A stretch of 64,000 nt of DNA from Robertkochia sediminum (GCF_016786255.1 NZ_JADMKT010000080.1:8796-72795); one strand, 5' to 3'. Numbered from the stretch's first letter, positions 41,184 through 50,562 are shown. The notes: generated by a model not told the origin, from the sequence alone. Numbers and translations: made by a program.

Positions 41184-42603
41184 TAGGAAAAAAACGAAAA
41201 TTGTCGCAACACTGGGACCGGCTACAAGTACCAAGGAAGTGTTGAAAGAAATGATGGAGGCGGGAGTGAATGTTTTCCGTATTAATTTCTCACACGCCGA
41301 TTACGACGATGTTAAAGAGCGTATCCGGTTAATTCGTGAACTCAACGATGAGTACGGCTTCTCTACCGGGATCCTCGGTGACCTTCAGGGGCCAAAACTT
41401 CGCGTTGGGGTAATGAAAGAAGATGTGCTTGTAAATCCCGGAGATGAGATCCTTTTCGAAACGGGAGATGCTTTTGAAGGAACCAAGGAGCGTGTTTACA
41501 TGAACTACAAGGAGTTTCCCCGCGATGTGAATCCGGGTGAACGTATCCTTCTCGATGATGGTAAGCTCATCTTTGAGGTGGTAGAGACCAATAAGAGTAA
41601 CCAGGTGAAGGCTAAGGTTGTTCAGGGTGGTCCCCTCCGTTCTAAAAAAGGAGTAAACCTTCCGAACACCAATATTTCTCTACCGGCACTGACCAAAAAG
41701 GATATTAAAGATGCCATTTTCGCATGTGAGCAGCAAGTAGACTGGATCGCCCTGTCTTTCGTTCGTCATGCAGAAGACCTGATGGACCTTCAGAAGCTTA
41801 TCGAAGAGCATTCAGATTACAAGATCCCGATCGTTGCTAAGATCGAAAAGCCTGAAGCAGTTGAGAACATCGATAAGATCGTTTCGTATTGTGACGGACT
41901 CATGGTTGCTCGTGGTGACCTCGGAGTGGAAATTCCTGCCCAGGAGGTGCCATTGGTGCAAAAGCAACTGGTGAACAGAGCTAAGAAAGCGCGTATTCCT
42001 GTGATCATCGCTACCCAGATGATGGAGACTATGATCAGCAGCCTTACCCCAACCAGGGCAGAGGTTAACGACGTGGCGAACTCTGTTATGGATGGTGCCG
42101 ATGCGGTAATGCTTTCAGGAGAGACCTCTGTTGGGTCGTATCCGGTGCAGGTAATTGAAAAAATGTCGAGCATCATCAAGAGTGTTGAGCACTCTCCACT
42201 TATTAAGGTGCCACAAGAACCGCCACAGGTTAAGACTAAAAGATACATCACTAAGGCCGTGTGTTACCACGCTGCCCTTATGGCTAACGAGATCAATGCC
42301 AAGGCTATTTCTACCCTTACCAATAGCGGATATACAGGCTTCCAGATCTCGGCATGGAGACCACAGGCGCATATCCTGGTGTTTACCTTTAATAAGCGTA
42401 TCCTCACCCAGCTTAGTTTACTTTGGGGTGTAAACGCGTACTATTACGATAAGGACGTAAGTACCGATGAGACCGTGGAAGACATCAACGCTATAGCGGT
42501 AAAAGAAGGATTCCTTGAAAAAGGAGATATGATGGTGAGTCTCGCGGCCATGCCTATCAAAGAGAAGGGAATGGTAAATACACTTCGTGTAAGTGAGATC
42601 TAA
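41176..42603 (+). CDS. pyk: Pyruvate kinase
   Basis: 475-aa glycolytic enzyme converting PEP and ADP to pyruvate and ATP. Clear family segments: KIVATLGPATSTKEVLKEM at the N-terminus, RINFSHADYDD, GDLQGPKLRVG, IPIVAKIEKPEAVENIDKI (catalytic Lys/Glu), GLMVARGDLGVEIP, IIATQMMETMISSLTPTRAEVNDVANSVMDG and a shortened C-terminal domain. It starts 8 bp before the end of the previous gene and is followed by a terminator. Confidence 0.97.
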   Translation: MPNRKKTKIVATLGPATSTKEVLKEMMEAGVNVFRINFSHADYDDVKERIRLIRELNDEYGFSTGILGDLQGPKLRVGVMKEDVLVNPGDEILFETGDAFEGTKERVYMNYKEFPRDVNPGERILLDDGKLIFEVVETNKSNQVKAKVVQGGPLRSKKGVNLPNTNISLPALTKKDIKDAIFACEQQVDWIALSFVRHAEDLMDLQKLIEEHSDYKIPIVAKIEKPEAVENIDKIVSYCDGLMVARGDLGVEIPAQEVPLVQKQLVNRAKKARIPVIIATQMMETMISSLTPTRAEVNDVANSVMDGADAVMLSGETSVGSYPVQVIEKMSSIIKSVEHSPLIKVPQEPPQVKTKRYITKAVCYHAALMANEINAKAISTLTNSGYTGFQISAWRPQAHILVFTFNKRILTQLSLLWGVNAYYYDKDVSTDETVEDINAIAVKEGFLEKGDMMVSLAAMPIKEKGMVNTLRVSEI

Positions 42604-42630
42604 AAAAGAGGAGTATCATTTAAAATAGAA

Positions 42631-42658
42631 AAGATCGGCCAACGGGCCGATCTTTTTG
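42631..42658 (+). terminator. Terminator of the acpP-pyk operon
   Basis: GATCGGCC/GGCCGATC stem with a short loop, followed by TTTTTGTT. Confidence 0.85.
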
Positions 42659-42726
42659 TTTTCTGCAATGGGGTGTTGTTGCTGTTGCCCTTGTAACCTC
42701 ATTCGGCGATCCGGGTTGTTTGATAG

Positions 42727-43470
42727 CTACAGCTTTCTGATCTTTATGTTCCTGTAAGCCACCATATCAGAGTGGTCCTGAAGGGCGATCTTACCATTCT
42801 TATATTTTCCGAACGCCTCCCAGTCTGCAAACTTAGAGTTTGCCACCATTTGCTCCCATGCCTCTCCGGATAGAGGGAATTCGGTAACCAATGTGCCATT
42901 GTGTACAACGGTTCCCTGGTTGTTTGCGTGATCGATTCGGATCACATAGGTGTTCCATTCTCCTGCAGGCTTGCTTACATCTTCAGTCGGTGCGATCATG
43001 TCGTATAGCGCTCCCGCCTGGTGGGTTCTTTCACCTACTTTGGCATCCGGGTGTCTAAGGTTGTCCAATACCTGGATCTCCGGCCCGGTGTAGTACGGTT
43101 CGCTGTACTCCGGACTTTCTTTTACGCCCCACATGATGCCGCTGTTTCCGCCTTCAGCGATCTTCCACTCCAGGGATAATTCGAACGATTCGAAGGATTC
43201 GTCGGTTACGATATTGTGCTTTTCGTCCTTTACAGGGTGAAATACCAGGGCGTCACCTTCGATCTTCCAGGATTCAGGAAATTCGGTGTTGTCCTTGCCG
43301 TATTCGTGCCAGGCATCGGTGCTGCTTCCGTCAAAAAGCCAGATCCAATCGTTGCTTTCCGGGGTTATCGTTTCGGCAACCGGCTCCGGTGCCGTTGCGG
43401 TTTTGGTCTTTTCTTCCTTGCAGGAGATCAGCGTGGTCAGGCAGAGTAAGATGAGTGTTGTTCTTTTCAT
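42727..43470 (-). CDS. DUF1080 / 3-keto-glycoside hydrolase-like lipoprotein
   Basis: 247-aa lipoprotein (lipobox LISC, Cys17) with a concanavalin-like DUF1080 domain (PF06439, named 3-keto-disaccharide hydrolase): DWIWLFDGSSTDAWHEYGKDN, SFELSLEWKIAEGGNSGIMWGV, HQAGALYDMIAP, GEWNTYVIRIDHANNQGTVVHNG and a final HSDMVAYRNIKIRKL. Related proteins cleave 3-keto-glycosides made by sugar dehydrogenases. It is last in a minus-strand operon, overlapping the upstream isomerase gene by 4 bp, and the divergent GMC oxidase would supply 3-keto substrates. Confidence 0.88.
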   Translation of the reverse strand: MKRTTLILLCLTTLISCKEEKTKTATAPEPVAETITPESNDWIWLFDGSSTDAWHEYGKDNTEFPESWKIEGDALVFHPVKDEKHNIVTDESFESFELSLEWKIAEGGNSGIMWGVKESPEYSEPYYTGPEIQVLDNLRHPDAKVGERTHQAGALYDMIAPTEDVSKPAGEWNTYVIRIDHANNQGTVVHNGTLVTEFPLSGEAWEQMVANSKFADWEAFGKYKNGKIALQDHSDMVAYRNIKIRKL

Positions 43471-44522
43471 TTTATGTTAAGAATTTTTTTAAGTTGTTCT
43501 TTGTCAATGTCGGCTCCGGCAAAGTCGTCAAAGGCCTTTTCGGTAGCCTCTATCATATGGCGCTGAATAAATGGCGCTCCTTCCCGGGCGCCTTGTTCCG
43601 GACTTTTAATACAGCATTCCCATTCCATGACGGCCCAGACGTCGCAGCCGTATTGGGTGAGCTTGGAGAAAATGGTCTTAAAATCGATCTGACCGTCTCC
43701 CGGCGACCTGTATCGGCCGGCGCGGTCTCCCCAATTGTTGTATCCGCCAAAGGCACCTTTCTTTCCTGTGGGATTAAACTCAGAATCTTTTACATGGAAG
43801 GCTTTGATAAATTCGTGGTAATGGTCGATATAAGCGAGGTAGTCGAGTTGCTGTAAAACAAAGTGGGAGGGATCATAGAGAATGTTCACTCTTTTGTGAT
43901 TACCTGTTGCTTCTAAAAAGCGTTCAAAAGTGTCTCCGTCGTGAATATCTTCACCCGGGTGCACTTCGTAGCATACATCAACCCCTTGCTCATCGAAGGT
44001 GTTGAGTATGGGCATCCACCTCTTGGCTAATTCTTCGAACCCCATTTCAACCAGTCCGGCAGGGCGCTGAGGCCATGGGTGCCAGGTGTGCCATAACAAG
44101 GCTCCTGAAAAGGTGGCATGTACATTTAGTCCCAGGTTCCTGCTGGCTACAGCGGCCTTCTTAACGGTTTCTACGGCCCATTCGGTACGGGCTTTAGGGT
44201 TGTTCTTTAAATGGTCGGGAGCAAAATTGTCGAACATGAGGTCGTAGGCCGGGTGTACGGCTACCAACTGCCCTTGCAAGTGGGTAGAGAGCTCGGTGAT
44301 CTCCAGGCCGTAGCTATTGATCTTGCCTTTGAGCTCGTCGCAATAGGTCTTGCTTTCTGCTGCCAGGTCCAGATCGATCAGGAATTTCTCCCAGGTGGGT
44401 ATTTGTATGCCTTTATAACCGAGGTCGGCTGCCCATTTACACATGCCGTCAAGGCTGTTAAAGGGAGCTTTGCTATCGGTAAATTGCGCGAGGAATATGG
44501 CGGGTCCTTTTATCGTTTTCAT
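43467..44522 (-). CDS. Sugar phosphate isomerase/epimerase (xylose-isomerase-like TIM barrel)
   Basis: 351-aa AP-endonuclease-2-fold protein: FLAQFTDSKAPFNSLDGMCKWAADLGYKGIQIP opening, metal-ligand segments EVHPGEDIHDG, YDPSHFVLQQLDY, FHVKDSEF and VMEWECCIKSPE. No signal peptide, so it is cytoplasmic. It lies 12 bp after the Gfo/Idh/MocA gene and overlaps the DUF1080 gene. Probably isomerises a sugar intermediate of the pathway, possibly a 3-keto sugar. Confidence 0.87.
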   Translation of the reverse strand: MKTIKGPAIFLAQFTDSKAPFNSLDGMCKWAADLGYKGIQIPTWEKFLIDLDLAAESKTYCDELKGKINSYGLEITELSTHLQGQLVAVHPAYDLMFDNFAPDHLKNNPKARTEWAVETVKKAAVASRNLGLNVHATFSGALLWHTWHPWPQRPAGLVEMGFEELAKRWMPILNTFDEQGVDVCYEVHPGEDIHDGDTFERFLEATGNHKRVNILYDPSHFVLQQLDYLAYIDHYHEFIKAFHVKDSEFNPTGKKGAFGGYNNWGDRAGRYRSPGDGQIDFKTIFSKLTQYGCDVWAVMEWECCIKSPEQGAREGAPFIQRHMIEATEKAFDDFAGADIDKEQLKKILNIK

Positions 44523-44534
44523 TTGGTTGTTATT

Positions 44535-45680
44535 TTAGTCTATGGTAGTCCAGGCGGCATTGTTCCGGTCGCTCTCTACTGCGGCATGGATGAATTTTAC
44601 ACCCCGCACACCGTCGGCCACACGCGGATAATCCTGCGCAGGTACTTCTGCTCCGGAGATCCTGCCCATTAATTCTTTGGCAAAATTGCGGTAGATGGTC
44701 GCAAAGGCTTCCAGGTAGCCTTCGGGGTGTCCTGACGGGATCCTCGAAGTTGCTGCTACGGAAGGGTAAAGGTCATTGCCTCCGGGGGTAAAGACCTTCG
44801 GAGGTTGGTCCAGCCAGCGGGTAGTAAGCGAATTCGGGTGCTCCTGCGACCATTCGAGGCTGCCCTTTTCTCCGTATACTTTAATCGCCAGGTTGTTCTC
44901 TTCGCCTGTAGCGATCTGGGAGAAAGAGATGCTTCCCTTGGCACCGTTATTCATGCGCACCAGCATATTGCCGTCGTCGTCGAGGGTTCTTCCGGCGCCA
45001 AAGCGTCCCAGGTCGGCGGCCATTTCGTGAATCTGCAGACCGGTGATGTACTCGAGGAGATTCTCGGCATGGGTGCCTATATCGCCCAGGGCACCTCCTG
45101 CTCCTGCCTTTTCGGGGTCTACCCTCCAGGAGGCCTGTTTGTTGTCTGTATTTTCTACTGCAGTGGCCATCCAGCCCTGAAGGTATTGTACCTGTACTTT
45201 TCTGATCTTACCAAGTTCTCCATTGGCGATCATTTCCCGGGCTTGTTTGACCATGGGATAGCCGGTATAATTATGGGTGAGTGCAAAGAGCGAACCGGTT
45301 TTAGCAACCAGGGTCTCGAGGATCTCAGCTTCTGCAGTGGTGAGCGTCATAGGTTTATCGCAAACCACGTGGAATCCGTTCTCCAACGCCATCCTGGCAG
45401 GTTCAAAATGCATGTGGTTAGGCGTTACGATGGCTACGAAATCCATACGTTCTCCCTCCGGAAGTGCCCGCTCCCGTTCGATCATTTCCTTGAAGCTAAC
45501 ATAACAGCGTTCTTCAGGGAGAAATAAGGCAGCTCCCGAACTCTTGGCGCGTTCGGCATTGCTGCTGAAAGCTCCGCAAACCAGTTCGATCATACCGTCA
45601 ATGGCTGCAGCCTTACGGTGTACGTCTCCGATGAACGAGCCAATGCCGCCACCGATCATTCCCATTCTAAGTTTTCTCAT
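44535..45680 (-). CDS. Gfo/Idh/MocA family oxidoreductase
   Basis: 381-aa cytoplasmic NAD(P)-dependent sugar dehydrogenase-like protein. Rossmann motif GMIGGGIGSFIGDVHR (about 7-22), CDKPMTLTTAEAE (about 112-124, with the catalytic Lys), and a C-terminal domain with WRVDPEKAGAGGALGDIGTHAENL. It starts 3 bp after the permease gene. It could reduce or oxidise the imported 3-keto sugar. Confidence 0.9.
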   Translation of the reverse strand: MRKLRMGMIGGGIGSFIGDVHRKAAAIDGMIELVCGAFSSNAERAKSSGAALFLPEERCYVSFKEMIERERALPEGERMDFVAIVTPNHMHFEPARMALENGFHVVCDKPMTLTTAEAEILETLVAKTGSLFALTHNYTGYPMVKQAREMIANGELGKIRKVQVQYLQGWMATAVENTDNKQASWRVDPEKAGAGGALGDIGTHAENLLEYITGLQIHEMAADLGRFGAGRTLDDDGNMLVRMNNGAKGSISFSQIATGEENNLAIKVYGEKGSLEWSQEHPNSLTTRWLDQPPKVFTPGGNDLYPSVAATSRIPSGHPEGYLEAFATIYRNFAKELMGRISGAEVPAQDYPRVADGVRGVKFIHAAVESDRNNAAWTTID

Positions 45681-45683
45681 GTG

Positions 45684-46910
45684 CTAAGCTTTATATTCAA
45701 CCTTTTCGTTCTTAAATAAAATAGCAAATAATAGCATGATCACCAATGCGAATATCGCGGGGTATATCCAAATGGTTTCCCAAACATGGGTGTTGTCGGG
45801 TCGGGCGAATTCGTCGGTGATCTTTCCTGCGATCCAGAACCCGATAAGCATCCCTACCCCGTAGGTGGCAAGCGTAATGAGTCCCTGTGCAGCACTCTTG
45901 TATTTGTCTCCTGCCTTGGAATCGGTATAGATCTGTCCGGAAACAAAGAAGAAGTCATAACAGATCCCGTGTAATGCGATTCCCAGGATGAGCATGAATG
46001 CCAGTTCACCCGAATTTCCGTAGGCAAACAGTAAATAGCGAACCGTCCAGGCGATCATTCCTATAAGAATGGTCTTTTTAAATCCGAAGCGCTTAAAGAA
46101 TACCGGTAAGAGTAGCATGAACAGCACCTCAGATACCTGGCCAATGGTCATTTTTGCGGCCGGGTTGGTTACGCCGATCTCACCCAGAAACTGACCTGCA
46201 TGCTGGTAATAAAATGCCAGCGGAATGCAGATAAGTACCGATGCCAGGAAAAAGATCAGGAAATTTTTGTTGTTTAAGAGTTTGAGGGCTTCGAGACCAA
46301 GGATGTCTGCCACCTTTACTTTTTCATTCTTGTCGGCCTTGGGAGGGGTCTTTGGTAGGGTGAAGCTAAAAATACCCAGCAGGAGAGAAGCTCCTGAGGT
46401 CATCAAAAACGTATTCTTTAGCAATCCGCCGGAGATACCGGCCTCAGTATCCCATTGCAAAAAGCTGATGAGCAATCCGGCTGCGATCCAACCTATGGTT
46501 CCGAATACCCGAACGAAGGAGAATTGTTTTGCAGGGTCGTTCATCTGATTAAAGGATACAGAATTTACCAGGGCAAGCGTAGGCATATACAGGATCATAT
46601 ATCCCAATACATAGGGATAGAATCCTGCAAAGTCTGTGCTCTGCGACATTTGGTACATAAGTACTGCACCTGCAAGATGGAGGAGTCCGAGAATACGCTC
46701 TGCGTTAAAATATCGGTCGGCAATAAGGCCGATGATAAAGGGCGCTAGGATGGCTCCCCACGATTGGGTAGAGTATGCCATGGCGGTTTCGGCTCCTGTA
46801 GTTTGCAGGGTATTGGGCAGGTAGATGCCCATGGTTACGAACCATCCTCCCCAGATGAAGAATTCTAAGAACATCATCAGGGAAAGTTGAAACTGGATCT
46901 TTTTATTCAT
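45684..46910 (-). CDS. MFS permease, nucleoside/H+ symporter (NupG-like) family
   Basis: 408 aa and about 12 hydrophobic helices. Sequence such as MMFLEFFIWGGWFVTMGIYLPNTL, WGAILAPFIIGLIADRYFNAERILG and VNSVSFNQMNDPAKQFSFVRVFGTIGWIAAGLL resembles the nucleoside permease branch of the MFS. In this operon it more likely carries a sugar or sugar derivative; members in carbohydrate loci are frequent. It lies 31 bp after the isomerase gene. Confidence 0.87.
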   Translation of the reverse strand: MNKKIQFQLSLMMFLEFFIWGGWFVTMGIYLPNTLQTTGAETAMAYSTQSWGAILAPFIIGLIADRYFNAERILGLLHLAGAVLMYQMSQSTDFAGFYPYVLGYMILYMPTLALVNSVSFNQMNDPAKQFSFVRVFGTIGWIAAGLLISFLQWDTEAGISGGLLKNTFLMTSGASLLLGIFSFTLPKTPPKADKNEKVKVADILGLEALKLLNNKNFLIFFLASVLICIPLAFYYQHAGQFLGEIGVTNPAAKMTIGQVSEVLFMLLLPVFFKRFGFKKTILIGMIAWTVRYLLFAYGNSGELAFMLILGIALHGICYDFFFVSGQIYTDSKAGDKYKSAAQGLITLATYGVGMLIGFWIAGKITDEFARPDNTHVWETIWIYPAIFALVIMLLFAILFKNEKVEYKA

Positions 46911-46941
46911 AAAGCAGTTGGTTTAGTAAGGGGTTGTCGTA

Positions 46942-47949
46942 TTATGAAAGTGTTTTTGCGGTTTCAAGCAGGAGTTGCTTTGTTGCCAGGATGCCTTCTT
47001 CTTCCGAAAGTTCGTCGCCTTCGTACTCCACGCCAATGAATCCGGTATATCCGGCATCCTTCACGATCGTTAGCATCTTTTTATAGTCGGTGGCGGTTTC
47101 TTCTCCTTCTGCATTGAAATTGTGAGATTTGGCACTTACTCCTTTAGCGAAAGGCATAAGTTCTTTGGTACCCTGATAGCGGTCGTATTCCTTGATGCAA
47201 TCTCCTCCCCAGTTGCCTTCTCCGTCGCGTTCTACGCAGAAGTTTCCGAAATCGGGCAGGGTGCCGCAGTTATCCATGTTTACCGCGGTCATAACTTCGG
47301 CGAGCAGGGCAGCATCAGACGAGAGCCATCCGTGATTCTCTACGATGATGTTAACACCTTGTTCTTTTCCGTATTCACACAAGGCAGTAAGTGACTCGGT
47401 AGCTAAGGCCTTCCATTGGTCACGGTCCCTGGTTCCGAACAGGTTGATGCGTGTAGAATGACATCCCAGGCGGGCAGTGGCATCGATCCATTTGTGGTGG
47501 TTTTTTATCGCAGCGGTCCTTATGGCTTCGTCGGGATGGCATAGCGAACCTTCATCGCCCGGAAGGTCGACCATCATGATCAGGTTGGTGAGACCGTATT
47601 TTGCACTTTCTGCTTTCAGGCGGTCCATGACCGTATTGATCCCGTCCATCTCGTTGTCAAAAGAATTGATCTCATTGGTGTAGAGCTGAGAGACGTATTC
47701 CAGGCCTTCAAATCCCCAGGCTTTGGCTTTTGCGGCAAAATCATAAGGACTCAGATCGCCTTCTCTGATCATTCGGTGAATGGACCACTGTGCCAGTGAG
47801 AGCTTAAAAAAGGGTGAGGCGTCTGGTAATTTGGCCGGGGGGGGGTGATCTGCTTTCTCTGAAGGGTTGTTCTTACATGCAGTCAGTCCCAAGAGGGCCA
47901 ATGCCAGAGAGGCCTGGCTGCTGTTCTTTACGAAATGTCTTCGGTTCAT
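46942..47949 (-). CDS. Exported TIM-barrel sugar isomerase/epimerase-like lipoprotein
   Basis: 335 aa. The N-terminus combines a twin-arginine motif (MNRRHFVKNS) with a lipobox (GLTAC, Cys about 25), followed by a Pro-rich linker (HPPPAKLPD) and an AP-endonuclease-2 fold: FEGLEYVSQLYTNE, LIMMVDLPGDEG, NIIVENHGWLSSD, TLPDFGNFCVERDG and TGFIGVEYEGDEL. Probably a Tat-exported isomerase acting outside the cytoplasm, first gene of the sugar operon. A run of nine G (47837-47845, nine C in the gene) lies in the linker codons and is prone to slippage. Confidence 0.87.
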   Translation of the reverse strand: MNRRHFVKNSSQASLALALLGLTACKNNPSEKADHPPPAKLPDASPFFKLSLAQWSIHRMIREGDLSPYDFAAKAKAWGFEGLEYVSQLYTNEINSFDNEMDGINTVMDRLKAESAKYGLTNLIMMVDLPGDEGSLCHPDEAIRTAAIKNHHKWIDATARLGCHSTRINLFGTRDRDQWKALATESLTALCEYGKEQGVNIIVENHGWLSSDAALLAEVMTAVNMDNCGTLPDFGNFCVERDGEGNWGGDCIKEYDRYQGTKELMPFAKGVSAKSHNFNAEGEETATDYKKMLTIVKDAGYTGFIGVEYEGDELSEEEGILATKQLLLETAKTLS

Positions 47950-48053
47950 TTAGGGTGTTATTAATGTTGGTCTCTAAAGGGTCGATAAAATAAAGTACGC
48001 AGAACTGAAAATTTATCAGTATTTACGCTGCTCTAATGTAAAAAATTAATTTA

Positions 48054-48061
48054 TATATTTG
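48054..48061 (+). promoter_or_regulatory. -7 box of the GMC oxidoreductase operon
   Basis: TATATTTG matches TAnnTTTG, 28 bp before ATG 48090; supports that start over the TTG at 48075. Confidence 0.5.
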
Positions 48062-48089
48062 AAAGAATGCGAAATTGACAACGCTACCT

Positions 48090-49808
48090 ATGAGTGAATT
48101 CTATTATAATCCCCCGCAAGAACAGTACGACGCTATTGTTGTAGGGACCGGTATTTCTGGTGGCTGGGCTGCCAAAGAACTTTGTGAGAACGGACTTAAA
48201 ACCCTGGTATTGGAGCGAGGGCCTATGGTCAAGCATATCGAAGACTATCCTACTGCGAATCTGGATCCCTGGGACCTGCCTAATGCCGGAAGGCCTACGA
48301 GGGAGGTTTTGGAGCGTAAACACAAGCAGAGTCGTACCGGATATACCACAAATATGGCTACCGAGCATTTTTTTGTAGACGATATTGATCATCCCTACAA
48401 TGAAGATCGCCGTTTTGACTGGATGCGAGGGTACCATGTTGGTGGTCGTTCGCTTATGTGGGGTCGCCAGAGTTATCGCATGGGGGATGTCGATTTCGAG
48501 GCAAATGCCCGTGATGGTATTGCCGTAGACTGGCCGGTGCGGTACAAGGAACTCAAACCGTGGTATGATTACGTAGAAGAGTTTATCGGGGTGAGTGGTG
48601 AGAATCTTGGATTGGAACAATTGCCCGACGGAAAGTTTTTACCACCGATGGACCTGAATTGTGTAGAGCGGCATTTACAGGGTTCTATTGCCGAAAAATT
48701 CAAAGACCGGGTCTTAACCATAGGTCGTACCGCACATATTACTCAAGGAACCAAGCCGGGGGCCGGAAGAGGACCTTGTCAGTATCGCAACCGCTGTTCG
48801 CGGGGGTGCCCGTTCGGAGCCTATTTCAGCAGTAATTCATCTACCCTGCCTGTGGCTGAGGCAACTGGCAATATGACCATGAGACCGAATTCTATCGTGC
48901 ACGAAGTGCTCTACGACGAAGAGACCCAAAAAGCCAAAGGGGTGCGAATTGTAGATGCCGAATCGGGGGAGACCATGGAGTTCTATGCCAAGGTGATCTT
49001 TTTATGTGCCTCTGCCATTGCGTCTACCGCGATCTTACTGCAGAGTACATCCGATCGCTTTCCCGATGGTATGGGGAACGACAGTGGTGAATTAGGGCAT
49101 AACCTGATGGATCACCACTTTCGTGTAGGTGCTTCAGGTACTTTTGATGGTTTCGAAGATAAATATTACAAAGGACGAAGAGCCAATGGGATCTATATTC
49201 CGCGGTTTAGAAATATGGGAGGCGATACCAACAGCAAGGACTTTATTCGCGGATACGGATACCAGGGCGGAGGAAGTCGCAGTGGGAACCTTACAGAACA
49301 CGTTCAGGAGCTGGCCTTCGGTAAGGAATTCAAGGAAGCGATCATGAAGCCGGGACCATGGCGTATGGGACTTACCGGATTTGGAGAAACCCTGCCTGTT
49401 CATCAAAACCGCATGTATCTCGATAAGAACAATAAAGATAAATGGGGCTTGCCAACAGTAACCTTTGATGCCGATTTCGGGCCCAACGAACTGGCCATGC
49501 GGGAAGATATGAAATTACAGGCTGTTGAAATGCTGGAAGCAGCCGGATTTAAAGATGTAAGGACCTATGATGATATCGGAGGGATGGGCCTCGGTATTCA
49601 CGAGATGGGAACCGCCCGTATGGGGTGGGATCCGAAAACCTCTGTTCTCAATAAGCACAACCAGCTGCATGCTGTGAAGAATGTATATGTAACAGACGGG
49701 TCGTTCATGACCTCTTCGGCATGTCAGAATCCTTCGCTTACCTATATGGCCTTTACCGCAAGAGCGGCTAATCACGCTGTTGAAGAATTGAAAAAAATGA
49801 ACCTCTAA
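48090..49808 (+). CDS. GMC family sugar oxidoreductase
   Basis: About 572 aa. FAD-binding motif VVGTGISGGWAAKEL (about 18-32), a Cys cluster GPCQYRNRCSRGCPFGAY (about 231-248) typical of gluconate-2-dehydrogenase-like flavoproteins, and the C-terminal catalytic HEMGTARMGWDP plus NVYVTDGSFMTSSACQNPSLT. No signal peptide of its own, so it may be exported with the Tat-bearing subunit encoded next. Predicted to oxidise sugars or glycosides, probably at C3. It lies 13 bp upstream of subunit 3. Confidence 0.92.
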   Translation: MSEFYYNPPQEQYDAIVVGTGISGGWAAKELCENGLKTLVLERGPMVKHIEDYPTANLDPWDLPNAGRPTREVLERKHKQSRTGYTTNMATEHFFVDDIDHPYNEDRRFDWMRGYHVGGRSLMWGRQSYRMGDVDFEANARDGIAVDWPVRYKELKPWYDYVEEFIGVSGENLGLEQLPDGKFLPPMDLNCVERHLQGSIAEKFKDRVLTIGRTAHITQGTKPGAGRGPCQYRNRCSRGCPFGAYFSSNSSTLPVAEATGNMTMRPNSIVHEVLYDEETQKAKGVRIVDAESGETMEFYAKVIFLCASAIASTAILLQSTSDRFPDGMGNDSGELGHNLMDHHFRVGASGTFDGFEDKYYKGRRANGIYIPRFRNMGGDTNSKDFIRGYGYQGGGSRSGNLTEHVQELAFGKEFKEAIMKPGPWRMGLTGFGETLPVHQNRMYLDKNNKDKWGLPTVTFDADFGPNELAMREDMKLQAVEMLEAAGFKDVRTYDDIGGMGLGIHEMGTARMGWDPKTSVLNKHNQLHAVKNVYVTDGSFMTSSACQNPSLTYMAFTARAANHAVEELKKMNL

Positions 49809-49821
49809 AAACCTGGAATTT

Positions 49822-50460
49822 ATGGATAGAAGAAAAGCATTGAGGAACATCGGACTTTCCGCCGGATTTATGGCGGCGTCTCCGGGATTGCTCAGTCTCC
49901 TGCAGAGCTGTAAATCGGAGGTGGCTACCTGGGTGCCTGAGCACCTGACCCCAGAACAAGGGGCGGTGGTCCGGGCAATAACCGATGTGATCCTGCCGGC
50001 GACCGATACACCCTCGGCCAGTGCGGTTAATGTTCCGGAGTTTATAGATAAGTATATTGCAAGTGGCATATCAGAGCGCGAACAAAAGTTCTTTCAGTGG
50101 GCGCTTGACGGGGTCGTTAAAGATCTTAAAGCTTCCTACGGAGCTATTTCTGATGTGAGCACAGAAAATTATGTCGCATTCTTGAATACGCATTTACGCG
50201 ATGCGCATAAAAAAGCAGGCGATCTCACTACCCGTGCCAGAAGCTATGAAGAAGCTATGGATCGTGGAGAAATGGTAGACGGGGATGCCGAGGCAGTAAA
50301 CCACTACGCCCTCAAAACGTTAAGAGGATTTGCAGTTTTTGCCTATACCAATAGTGAGATGGTGGGAGAAGAAGTTTTGGCTTATGATCCCGTTCCCGGT
50401 AGCTATTCCGGTTGTGAATCTCTCGATGAGCTCACCGGCGGTAAAGCCTGGTCGCTGTAG
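49822..50460 (+). CDS. Gluconate 2-dehydrogenase subunit 3 family protein
   Basis: 212 aa. Tat-type signal (MDRRKALRNIGLSAGFMAA) with a possible lipobox (LLQSC, Cys about 33), then the gluconate_2-dh3 helical domain (TPEQGAVVRAITDVILPATDTPSASAVNVPEFID, ...YSGC near the end). This subunit partners the upstream GMC flavoprotein and supplies its export signal. Confidence 0.92.
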   Translation: MDRRKALRNIGLSAGFMAASPGLLSLLQSCKSEVATWVPEHLTPEQGAVVRAITDVILPATDTPSASAVNVPEFIDKYIASGISEREQKFFQWALDGVVKDLKASYGAISDVSTENYVAFLNTHLRDAHKKAGDLTTRARSYEEAMDRGEMVDGDAEAVNHYALKTLRGFAVFAYTNSEMVGEEVLAYDPVPGSYSGCESLDELTGGKAWSL

Positions 50461-50485
50461 TTTTGCTAAATTAAGTTCGCACAAG

Positions 50486-50562
50486 CCTCTTCCGGTTTGG
50501 AAATCGTGGTTACCCCGTGGCAGATCGCTCTGGGTGTAAAGTGTTTCCGGAAGAGGTTTTTT
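50486..50562 (+). terminator. Long-loop terminator-like structure
   Basis: CCTCTTCCGG (50486-50495) pairs perfectly with CCGGAAGAGG (50547-50556), followed by six T; the loop is about 50 nt. Terminates the GMC operon, or the large loop may hold further structure. Confidence 0.6.
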
